Source: Streptomyces violaceoruber
GTDB taxonomy: Bacteria; Actinomycetota; Actinomycetes; Streptomycetales; Streptomycetaceae
Length of the DNA stretch: 64,000 nucleotides
Direction of reading: 5' to 3'
NCBI RefSeq assembly: GCF_033406955.1
Contig: NZ_CP137734.1
Location: 2,418,001-2,482,000, forward strand
Both the position numbers and the translations under genes were made by a program. The notes under the pieces are model-generated. The model was not told where the DNA came from. It saw only the letters and a list, made by a program, of their open reading frames with translations, and did not search any database. Of this stretch, positions 58,013-64,000 are shown in pieces; the stretch's first letter is position 1, and each line of letters begins with the position of its first letter.

Positions 58013-59203
58013 ATGGGACGCCACCGACGCTCCGCCGCCGGCCGCGCCGCGGAGGGCCACCAGCCGGACGGTACGGCGGGACGGCGCCGCGATCCGCTCG
58101 CTCCGGACGCGGGCGAGGCCCCCACGATGGGCATCGCTCCCTATCTGAACCCCGAGGCCTACGCCGAGGTACGCGCCAAGAGCGACGCCTACCTCTTCGC
58201 CGACGCCCCGGACGGCGAGGGCCCGCAGGCCGGCCGCACCGTCGCCTTCCCCCGTGACGGATACACGCCCACCGGCGGCTCCCAGCCCGGCGGTGGGCGC
58301 CGTCGCCGCCGCAAGAGGGCTGCCACCCCGGTCCGCACCGGCCTGCTCGGTGTCTCCGCCGCGGTCGCCATCGGCACGGTGGCGGTGGCCACGGGCGTGG
58401 TGCCCGGCCTCGACAACTACCGGATCGGCGGCAACAGCGGCGGGGGCGACCGGGTGCAGGCCCGGGACACCCCGACGAACGGCCCGTCCCAGCAGGGCGG
58501 CACCTCGGGCAGCGCCGACACCGGCCGGGGCGGCGACGCGGCCACGAGCCGCGGCACCGACCGCTCCCCCTCGTCCGCTCCGTCCGCCCCCTCCGTCCAG
58601 TCGCCGTCGAAGGGCGCGTCCGCCGAGGACTCCCCGTCCTCCTCGCCGTCCTCGGCCTCCCCCTCCACCTCGGCGCCGGCCTCGAAGCCCGCCGCCCCGG
58701 CCGGGACACCGTCGAAGACCAAGAAGCCGAAGACGCCGCCCAGCGCCGAGCCGAAGCCGACCACTCCCTCGCGCCCGGCCACCAAGGAGCCCGCGAAGCC
58801 CAGCGCGCCCGCCGCGGTCTCCGAGGAGGCCGTCGCCCAGGCACAGGTGCTCAAGCTGGTCAACGACGAACGGGCCAAGGTCGGCTGCAGCCCCGTGGCC
58901 GCGAACAGCGCGCTGCGCGAACTGGCCGAGGACTTCAGCCGGGCCATGGCGACCCAGGGCTTCTTCGACCACACCGACCCCAGCGGCGCCACCCCCTGGG
59001 ACCGGGCGTCGGCAGCGGGCATATCCGGCCTCGGCGGCGAGAACATAGCCCGCGGCCAGGCCGACGCCCAGGCCGTGATGGACGCCTGGATGAACAGCCC
59101 CGACCACCGGGCCAACATCCTGAACTGCGACTTCCAGACCCTGGGAGTCGGCGTCCACTTCGGCTCCGGCGGCCCCTGGTGGACACAGGACTTCGGCTAC
59201 TGA
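58013..59203 (+). CDS. CAP/SCP-domain (YkwD-like) membrane-anchored exported protein
   Basis: A 396-residue protein. Cytoplasmic N-terminus of about 100 residues, rich in Arg/Gly, then a single span (LLGVSAAVAIGTVAVATGVV), a long Ser/Pro/Ala linker (about residues 140-270) and a C-terminal CAP domain: VLKLVNDERAKVGCSPVAAN, FDHTDPSGATPWDRASAAGI, GGENIARGQADAQAVMDAWM and HRANILNCDFQTLGVG. The His, Glu and His of the CAP cavity are present. Many bacterial CAP proteins are of unknown role; some act as proteases or in envelope functions. ATG start with a GAAGG run 4-8 bases ahead. Divergent from acylphosphatase. Confidence 0.88.
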   Translation: MGRHRRSAAGRAAEGHQPDGTAGRRRDPLAPDAGEAPTMGIAPYLNPEAYAEVRAKSDAYLFADAPDGEGPQAGRTVAFPRDGYTPTGGSQPGGGRRRRRKRAATPVRTGLLGVSAAVAIGTVAVATGVVPGLDNYRIGGNSGGGDRVQARDTPTNGPSQQGGTSGSADTGRGGDAATSRGTDRSPSSAPSAPSVQSPSKGASAEDSPSSSPSSASPSTSAPASKPAAPAGTPSKTKKPKTPPSAEPKPTTPSRPATKEPAKPSAPAAVSEEAVAQAQVLKLVNDERAKVGCSPVAANSALRELAEDFSRAMATQGFFDHTDPSGATPWDRASAAGISGLGGENIARGQADAQAVMDAWMNSPDHRANILNCDFQTLGVGVHFGSGGPWWTQDFGY

Positions 59204-59242
59204 GATAATCGCAGGTCAGAGGGCTAGGCGCCCTCGTGGGCC

Positions 59243-59965
59243 GTGTCCGGGCCGTCAGCGGCAGGCTCCTCGTCAGAGAAGACGCGATCCACGGCGGCCC
59301 GGGCCCGAGTCCCGCTCGACGTGTCGCAGGAGTGGAGCGTCAGCACTGCGACTGCCGAGAAGGCTCTGCGGAAGCTGCGCAACGAGGGCCTTGTCAGGGG
59401 CATCCATGGCATCGGAACCGAGGTCTTGGACCGTCCCGCTCCTATGTCCTCCGGGTCTCAGCGCCAGGACCGAGGTCGCCGCACCGGGTCCAGTTGGGGA
59501 ACCGGCGAACGGTCCGACTCGCATCAGGCTTCGGTGGTGCCGGCGCCCGCGGAAGTGGCCCAGGCACTGGACCTCAAGCCCGGCTCGAATGTGATCCGAC
59601 GCAGCCGGGTCTACCGCGACCGACACGGCATCGTCGCGCACTCCACGTCATGGATCCCCGCCCGGTATGGAGAGCTGATTCCCCAGCTCACAAGCAGCGA
59701 GCGACTTACCGGAGGAACCTCCCTGCAACTCATCGCGCAGGCAACAGGCCGTCCGATCACGCACCGGTTCGACACCGCGTCGGCTCGGCTGCTCACTCCG
59801 GATGACGCGAAGCTGTTGGAGCTGGACCCCGAGGAGGCCCCGCGGGACCCGGCAGTCGTCATGACTGCGAGGTTCGTCGACAGCGAAGGCGCAGTCGTCG
59901 AGTACGGCGTCGACCTCGGCGGCCCTGGACGCACGTGGCAGACGGAATCGGAAGTCACTCAGTGA
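59243..59965 (+). pseudogene. GntR/HutC-type regulator with damaged N-terminus
   Basis: The DNA-binding part is partial: VSQEWSVSTATAEKALRKLR and NEGLVRGIHGIGTEVLDRP are helices 2-3 and the wing, but the first helix is not encoded in this frame. In the neighbouring frame a fragment REDAIHGG stands exactly where the end of helix 1 should be, which suggests a frameshift or truncation. The C-terminal UTRA ligand domain looks intact (EVAQALDLKPGSNVIRRSRV, HSTSWIPARYGELIPQL). GTG at 59243 opens a 240-codon frame, but a functional DNA-binding domain is doubtful. The stop overlaps the kinase start by 4 bases. Confidence 0.7.
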
Positions 59966-60510
59966 ACCGCGCTCGCCAACCGTTCTGTGTCCTCATGGTG
60001 GGACTTCCCGGCTCAGGGAAGACGACTCTGGCCCGTGCTCTGACAGCACGGGGGTTCGTCAGGCTCTGCCCGGACGAGGAGATGTTCCGTCGTCATGGGG
60101 TGTACGGGGTCGACTTTCCCCGAGGGACGTTCCCGACCCTTGAGCGGCCGATCCTCGAAGAGACTGCCGTGCAGCTCCGCGAGGAACTCCAGGCCGGTCA
60201 CGACGTGGTGGTCGACCACGGCTTCTGGACGCCGGAAGACCGGGCCCACTGGCGATCGATCGCTATCGAAGCTGGCGCGATTTCAGTGGTTGTCTACCTG
60301 GAGGCCAGCCACGAAGAGCTGTGGTCGCGCGTCAGCAAGCGCAATGCCCGGCATGAGGACGATCCGAACTCGATCTACTTCGCCGAAAGCGACCTGCTCC
60401 GCTACCGCAAGCGATTCATTGCCCCGGAGCCCGGTGAACCGCACATCGTCTACAGCGGCGATCCTGAGTCCGTTCTCAAGACCCTGCAACCAGAGCAGAC
60501 CAGCCCATAG
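59962..60510 (+). CDS. P-loop kinase-like (AAA_33) protein
   Basis: A 182-residue nucleotide-binding protein: Walker A LMVGLPGSGKTTLARAL at residues 11-27, then FVRLCPDEEMFRRHGVYG, VVVDHGFWTPEDRAHWRSIA with an acidic/His pair typical of polynucleotide-kinase/zeta-like folds, and a lid with Arg (YLEASHEELWSRVSKRNARH). The phosphate acceptor is not known. GTG start overlaps the GntR stop by 4 bases, so the two are coupled; I recall the pair of GntR/UTRA regulator plus small kinase from other Streptomyces accessory regions. Codon use here is less GC-biased than in flanking core genes. Confidence 0.82.
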   Translation: MNRARQPFCVLMVGLPGSGKTTLARALTARGFVRLCPDEEMFRRHGVYGVDFPRGTFPTLERPILEETAVQLREELQAGHDVVVDHGFWTPEDRAHWRSIAIEAGAISVVVYLEASHEELWSRVSKRNARHEDDPNSIYFAESDLLRYRKRFIAPEPGEPHIVYSGDPESVLKTLQPEQTSP

Positions 60511-60931
60511 CCCGAGACCGCAGGCACCCAGCCGGCACAGGCACGAGTTACAGGTTTCTCTACCTCATCAAGCCCCGGCTGCGCTCCGCTCCGCCGGGCG
60601 CGCTTCCCGGCTCCGCTCCGCGCGACGCTCCTGCCTTCGGCCCGCTCCGCGCGGGCTGCGCCGACGCGCGCCCTGGTATGGGATGGCCGGCGGCATGAGG
60701 TCAGAACACGTCGTGGCTGGGGCGGTCGGCTCCACGGCTTTAGGCAGCCACTTTGGGGCGAGCCTCTAAGATCTTGGCCCCAACGTCGTGCTTTAACGGG
60801 CAGGTCCACAGACTGCCCGACTCGCCATCAGCTTACGGGGCCAAGATCACTCGCCCCAAAGCAGCTCCAGCCCAAAGCCGCTCCACCGACCTCACGTCAT
60901 CGGCCACTGCACGCACTGATAGAAAACGCGT
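60511..60931. other. Gene-free accessory stretch of 421 bases with nested inverted repeats
   Basis: No supported gene. The first part (60575-60670) is a low-complexity run of GCTCCGCTCCG-like elements. The second part holds a nested inverted repeat listed separately. Nothing resembling a tRNA, integrase site or promoter pair was recognised, though the Imm10-like gene must be expressed from within it. Confidence 0.55.
60751..60861. repeat. Nested inverted repeat, 111 bp, MITE-like
   Basis: Outer arms CTTTGGGGCGAG (60751-60762) and CTCGCCCCAAAG (60850-60861) are perfect; so are the next arms GATCTTGGCCCC (60770-60781) and GGGGCCAAGATC (60837-60848). The arms are interrupted by 7 bases on the left and 1 on the right. 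Inside is a third stem CGGGCAG/CTGCCCG (60797-60819). No open frame lies within. A miniature transposable element or a cruciform/structured RNA would fit. Confidence 0.85.
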
Positions 60932-61351
60932 GTGACCTACAGATTCACTGCGCATATCGCCTACAGGTGGCACGAGCCAGGGCCGGACATCTATGCCCTG
61001 ACTGCCGGAGTTGCCGAGTCGGAAGACGGAGAAGGCTTCGCGCTTGAGTTCCAGTGCGGCTTCGAGGAACCCGACGCACAGAACATCCGCAACGGCTGCG
61101 ACTCATACTGCATAGTCACGCCCGACCAAGGCACCGCTTACGGCTGCCTGCGCACGGTCGAACTAGAGGGAGGCATCCTGCGGGTCACGTTCAACCCCGA
61201 TTCCTTGGAGGCCCTGTTCCTCGATGATCCGGTGATCGAGGCAGTGCTACAGGCGCCGGCGGGGGACATAGCTCAAATGAAGGAGGCACTGACGCGCGTC
61301 CTCGCCTACGGTCGACCAAACGCGCTGCCGATCGTGGTTGGTGTGGACTAA
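60932..61351 (+). CDS. Imm10-family-like immunity protein
   Basis: A 139-residue acidic protein: TYRFTAHIAYRWHEPGPDIY, then GFALEFQCGFEEPDAQNIRN, SYCIVTPDQGTAYGCLRTVE, LRVTFNPDSLEALFLDDPVI and a tail with VLAYGRPNALPIVVG. This matches, from memory, the Imm10 family that neutralises polymorphic toxins in Streptomyces and other Gram-positives. No toxin gene is adjacent. GTG start; no clear ribosome site (AAAACGCGT upstream), so a leaderless or weak start is possible. Assignment rests on family resemblance, not on a search. Confidence 0.72.
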   Translation: MTYRFTAHIAYRWHEPGPDIYALTAGVAESEDGEGFALEFQCGFEEPDAQNIRNGCDSYCIVTPDQGTAYGCLRTVELEGGILRVTFNPDSLEALFLDDPVIEAVLQAPAGDIAQMKEALTRVLAYGRPNALPIVVGVD

Positions 61352-61585
61352 GCACAGCCGCCACTGGGGCCCTCTCTGGGCCGTGCGGGGGTGCTCAACG
61401 ACGACCAACGCTGACAACCACCGACAGCTAAGTCGCAGGTCGCATCGTTGATCGATTACGGGGCCGCAGGTCAGCGAACCGGCCCACCACTTCTCCGGCT
61501 ACTGACCGCCCCGGGCACTGCTCCCGCGCTCTCTCCCGCTCAGCGCGCACTGCGGGGCAGCGCTGTGCTCGCGTACGCTGGAGGT

Positions 61586-61990
61586 ATGTCGACCACGCAG
61601 GAGCGCACGGCGGAGCAGGATCTGCCGTTTGACGTGTTCTCCCGGGCCTGTCCCTCGCGCGGCACCCTGGAGCACGTCACGGGGCGTTGGGGCGCGCTGA
61701 CGCTCGGCGCGCTGTACGAGGGGTCCTTCCGGTTCAACGAGTTGCGGCGCCGGGTGGACGGCGTCAGCGAGAAGATGCTGGCCCAGACCCTGCACGCGCT
61801 GGAGCGCGACGGACTGGTGCACCGCGAGGCCCAGCCGACCAACCCGCCCCGGGTGGACTACGAACTCACGGCGCTGGGCCACGAGGTGGCCGGGCGGCTG
61901 CTCGCGCTCATCGAGTGCGTCGAGGGGCGGATGGACGAGGTGCTGGCCTCGCGCGAGCGGTACGACGAGCGGCGCATGCCTACGGCGTGA
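61586..61990 (+). CDS. HxlR-family transcriptional regulator
   Basis: A 134-residue winged-helix regulator. The HxlR pattern is clear: [19 protein letters not shown] with the family Cys near the N-terminus, [20 protein letters not shown] and [20 protein letters not shown]. HxlR proteins respond to quinones, oxidants or aldehydes, often through that Cys. The ATG follows GGAGGT with only 2 bases between, and TACGCT sits just upstream, so it may be translated without a leader. Its last 11 bases overlap the converging mutM end. Confidence 0.87.
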   Translation: MSTTQERTAEQDLPFDVFSRACPSRGTLEHVTGRWGALTLGALYEGSFRFNELRRRVDGVSEKMLAQTLHALERDGLVHREAQPTNPPRVDYELTALGHEVAGRLLALIECVEGRMDEVLASRERYDERRMPTA

Positions 61991-62840
61991 CCCGGGGCGG
62001 GCGCTGGCACTTCGGACAGAAGTAGCTGGAGCGGTTCATCCACGGCCGGCGGCGCATCGGTGTGGCGCAGCGGCGGCAGGGCATGCCCTCGCGGCCGTAC
62101 GCGTCGAGCGAGCGGTCGAAGTAGCCGGACTCGCCGTTGACGTTGACGTAGAGGCTGTCGAAGCTGGTGCCGCCGACGGCGAGGGCGGCGTTCATCACGT
62201 CCCGGACGTGGCCGAGCAGTTCGGTGGTGCGGGGGCGGGTGAGGGTCGCGGTGGGGCGTTCGTAGTGGAGGCGGGCGCGCCAGAGGGCCTCGTCCGCGTA
62301 GATGTTGCCGACGCCGCTGATCAGGGACTGGTCGAGCAGGGCCCGTTTGATCGTGGTGCGCTTGCGGCGCAGGGCGTGGTGGAACGCCTCGTCGTCGAAG
62401 CGGGGGTCCAGCGGGTCGCGGGCGATGTGTGCGATGACGTCGGGCAGTCCGTCGGCGGACGTGTCGTGCAGGGAGAGGCCGCCGAAGGTGCGCTGGTCGA
62501 CGAAGCGGAGTTCGGTGCCGAGGGCGTCGGCGAAGCGGACCCGGATGCGCAGGTGCTTCTCGGCGGGTGTCTCGTGCGGCTGGACCAGGAGCTGGCCGCT
62601 CATGCCGAGATGGGCGAGGACGGCCTGGTCGGTGTCCTCGAGGGGCAGCCACAGGTACTTGCCGCGGCGGCTGGGCGTGCCGATGCGGTGGTCCTTCAGG
62701 CGGTGGGCGAAGTCGTCGGGACCCGCGACATGGCGGCGCACCGCACGCGGGTGCAGTACCTCGACGTCGGCGACCGTTCGGTGGGCAGCCCAGCGCTCCA
62801 GGCCGCGCCGTACGACCTCTACCTCGGGCAACTCGGGCAT
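61980..62840 (-). CDS. mutM: Formamidopyrimidine-DNA glycosylase (Fpg/MutM)
   Basis: Bifunctional glycosylase/AP lyase that removes 8-oxoguanine and formamidopyrimidines. 286 residues: catalytic Pro2 in [24 protein letters not shown] strand with the conserved Lys, the helix-two-turn-helix ([20 protein letters not shown]), and the zinc finger CRRCATP through YFCPKCQ. It follows rnc with a strong hairpin between and so may be partly independent of the rpmF-rnc transcript. Confidence 0.97.
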   Translation of the reverse strand: MPELPEVEVVRRGLERWAAHRTVADVEVLHPRAVRRHVAGPDDFAHRLKDHRIGTPSRRGKYLWLPLEDTDQAVLAHLGMSGQLLVQPHETPAEKHLRIRVRFADALGTELRFVDQRTFGGLSLHDTSADGLPDVIAHIARDPLDPRFDDEAFHHALRRKRTTIKRALLDQSLISGVGNIYADEALWRARLHYERPTATLTRPRTTELLGHVRDVMNAALAVGGTSFDSLYVNVNGESGYFDRSLDAYGREGMPCRRCATPMRRRPWMNRSSYFCPKCQRPPRVTP

Positions 62841-62890
62841 GGCTTCCCCTCGGGCGGGCCGGCCCGGCGGTCTGGGCCGGTGGATGAGCG

Positions 62891-62936
62891 ACGGTCCGAA
62901 CGCCCGCCCCTTTGCCGGGGCGGGCGTTCGGACCGT
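62891..62936. terminator. Terminator between rnc and mutM
   Basis: Perfect 20-bp stem (ACGGTCCGAACGCCCGCCCC with its complement) closing a 6-base loop (TTTGCC), just after the rnc stop. Confidence 0.92.
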
Positions 62937-62948
62937 GCGGTGGACGGG

Positions 62949-63767
62949 TCAGGCGGAGGCGGACGCCTCGTCGGGGTCCGCGTCGACGGCGTCGGCCGTC
63001 GCCTTGGCGCGCTCGTCCGCCGCGGCCCGGATGGACCGCCACGCGGATTCCGCGGCCTGCTGCTCCGCCTCCTTCTTGCTGCGGCCGGTGCCGGTGCCGT
63101 ACGAGACGCCTCCGACGCGGGCGGCAGCAGTGAAGGTCTTCTCGTGGTCCGGGCCGGTCTCCGTGACCAGGTACTCGGGGACGCCGAGCCCTTCGGTCGC
63201 GGTGAGTTCCTGGAGGCTGGTCTTCCAGTCCAGGCCGGCACCGAGGTTGGAGGACTTCTCGATCAGCGGGTCGAACAGGCGGTGCACCAGTTCGGAGGCC
63301 GCGTCGAGGCCCTGGTCGAGATAGACCGCGCCGATCACCGCTTCGAGGGTGTCGGCGAGGATGGACGCCTTGTCCCGGCCGCCCGTGCCCTCTTCACCGC
63401 GGCCGAGCCGGATGAAGGAGCCGAGTTCGAGCCCGCGGCCCACCTCCGCCAGCGCACGCGAGTTGACCACCGCGGCCCGCAACTTGGCCAGCTGGCCTTC
63501 GGGCAGGTCGGGGTGGGTGCGGTACAGCGTGTCCGTGACGACGAGGCCGAGCACGGAGTCCCCGAGGAACTCCAGCCGCTCGTTCGTCGGCAGACCGCCG
63601 TTCTCGTACGCGTAGGAACGGTGGGTCAGTGCACGCACCAGAAGGGCGGACTCGAGCTGATAGCCGAGCCGCCCTTCCAGAAGCGTGTGGGACGAGGCCT
63701 GGGTGTCCGCCTTCTTCTTGGCGGGTGGGTCCGCCTTGGCGTCTTCCGCCTTCTTGGGGACTGACAC
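62949..63767 (-). CDS. rnc: Ribonuclease III (AbsB in S. coelicolor)
   Basis: Double-strand-specific endoribonuclease for rRNA maturation; absB mutants of S. coelicolor lose antibiotic production (published). 272 residues: the catalytic domain has [20 protein letters not shown] (signature, Glu/Asp metal ligands) and [20 protein letters not shown]; the dsRNA-binding domain ends with [23 protein letters not shown] (GTGTCAGTCCCC) chosen because AGAGG stands 4-5 bases ahead; a GTG four codons earlier is possible. Lys/Ala-rich N-terminus is typical of Streptomyces. Confidence 0.96.
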   Translation of the reverse strand: MSVPKKAEDAKADPPAKKKADTQASSHTLLEGRLGYQLESALLVRALTHRSYAYENGGLPTNERLEFLGDSVLGLVVTDTLYRTHPDLPEGQLAKLRAAVVNSRALAEVGRGLELGSFIRLGRGEEGTGGRDKASILADTLEAVIGAVYLDQGLDAASELVHRLFDPLIEKSSNLGAGLDWKTSLQELTATEGLGVPEYLVTETGPDHEKTFTAAARVGGVSYGTGTGRSKKEAEQQAAESAWRSIRAAADERAKATADAVDADPDEASASA

Positions 63768-63786
63768 AGTGCCTCTCACCAGCCGC

Positions 63787-63960
63787 TCAGACCTCGAGGA
63801 CCTGGCGCTTGTTGTAAGTGCCGCAAGCCGGGCACGCGATGTGCTGCAGCTTGGGCTCGTGGCAGCGCTCGCACGCAACCAGGGTGGGGACCGCAGCCTT
63901 CCACTGCGACCGGCGGTGGCGCGTGTTGCTGCGCGACATCTTCCGCTTCGGAACAGCCAC
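63787..63960 (-). CDS. rpmF: 50S ribosomal protein L32
   Basis: A 57-residue large-subunit protein: [20 protein letters not shown] and a CxxC...CxxC zinc site ([18 protein letters not shown]). GTG start 8 bases after AGGAG. Between the YceD-like gene and rnc, its usual place. The Cys-containing form marks it as the zinc-binding type, not a zinc-free paralogue. Confidence 0.97.
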   Translation of the reverse strand: MAVPKRKMSRSNTRHRRSQWKAAVPTLVACERCHEPKLQHIACPACGTYNKRQVLEV

Positions 63961-63962
63961 GG

Positions 63963-64000
63963 CTACTTCTCCTGCTTCTCGGCGGCGTCCGCGGAGTCTG
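63963..64000 (-). CDS. C-terminal end of a YceD/DUF177-family gene (partial)
   Basis: Only the last 11 codons and the stop are in the window (reading [11 protein letters not shown]). The identification rests on position: a YceD-like gene almost always precedes rpmF, and the acidic/Lys tail is typical. The rest lies beyond the window. Confidence 0.65.
   Translation of the reverse strand, partial: DSADAAEKQEK

Noticed and set aside
59204..59240. Remnant of a tRNA gene at the island edge
   Set aside because: Only a short GAGGGC/GCCCTC hairpin; T-loop consensus is missing. More likely a weak terminator.
60575..60670. Possible tRNA or attachment site
   Set aside because: No cloverleaf, anticodon stem or direct-repeat partner could be built; it is only a GCTCCG-rich low-complexity run.

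Overview
The window is chromosomal DNA from a Streptomyces or very close relative. It has very high GC, GTG starts are common, and it carries Streptomyces-specific genes (whiG, nsdA, the four-gene sipW/X/Y/Z signal peptidase cluster, the glucose permease glcP, the amtB-glnK-glnD nitrogen operon). Gene content and order match the conserved core region that in S. coelicolor runs from the rpsB-tsf genes to rnc-rpmF; this comparison is from memory. No rRNA, tRNA, CRISPR array, transposase, integrase or biosynthetic cluster was seen.

Layout. 1-7 kb: an Lrp regulator paired with a class III aminotransferase, an ABC ATPase/membrane protein pair, a VOC protein, a LOG-family protein and an LAETG sortase substrate. 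7-12 kb (minus): a mycothiol-dependent enzyme homologue and a thiamine-type ABC transporter (ATPase, fused permease, lipoprotein) under a TPP riboswitch. 12-16 kb: rlmN, a perfect 19-bp tandem array, and a TIR-NB-ARC-TPR (STAND-type) protein that is the clearest accessory gene. 16-21 kb (minus): rpsB, tsf, pyrH, frr, cdsA, with hairpins between rpsB and tsf and between tsf and pyrH. 21-27 kb: an M23 peptidase homologue, a TetR regulator, whiG, dprA, comM, yraN and a DUF2469 gene. 27-35 kb (minus): rpsP, KH protein, rimM, trmD, rplS, then four signal peptidases and a NUDIX hydrolase. 34.5-37.5 kb: a SprT-like protein, a long gene-poor gap, a methyltransferase and a lipoprotein. 37-46 kb (minus): ftsH-like protease, ffh, glnD, glnK, amtB, with a GlnR-type operator upstream of amtB. 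46-57 kb: nsdA, a degenerate prim-pol protein, ftsY, an NCS1 permease, glcP and smc. 57-59 kb: a small coiled-coil protein, acylphosphatase and a secreted CAP-domain protein. 59.2-61.4 kb: a small accessory island holding a 5'-damaged GntR regulator, a P-loop kinase, a nested inverted repeat and an orphan Imm10-like immunity gene. 61.6-64 kb: an HxlR regulator, mutM, rnc, rpmF and the end of a YceD-like gene.

The core genes cover translation and RNA processing (rpsB, tsf, frr, rpsP, rimM, trmD, rplS, rlmN, rnc, rpmF), protein export (ffh, ftsY, four signal peptidases), chromosome organisation and DNA repair or uptake (smc, mutM, dprA, comM), nitrogen sensing (amtB-glnK-glnD) and developmental control (whiG, nsdA). 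The accessory parts most worth following are the TIR-NB-ARC-TPR gene with its flanking array, and the 59.2-61.4 kb island. Other leads are the Shine-Dalgarno-masking hairpin below the TPP riboswitch, an apparent read-through extension of sipX into sipY, and the operator-like sites between glcP and smc.
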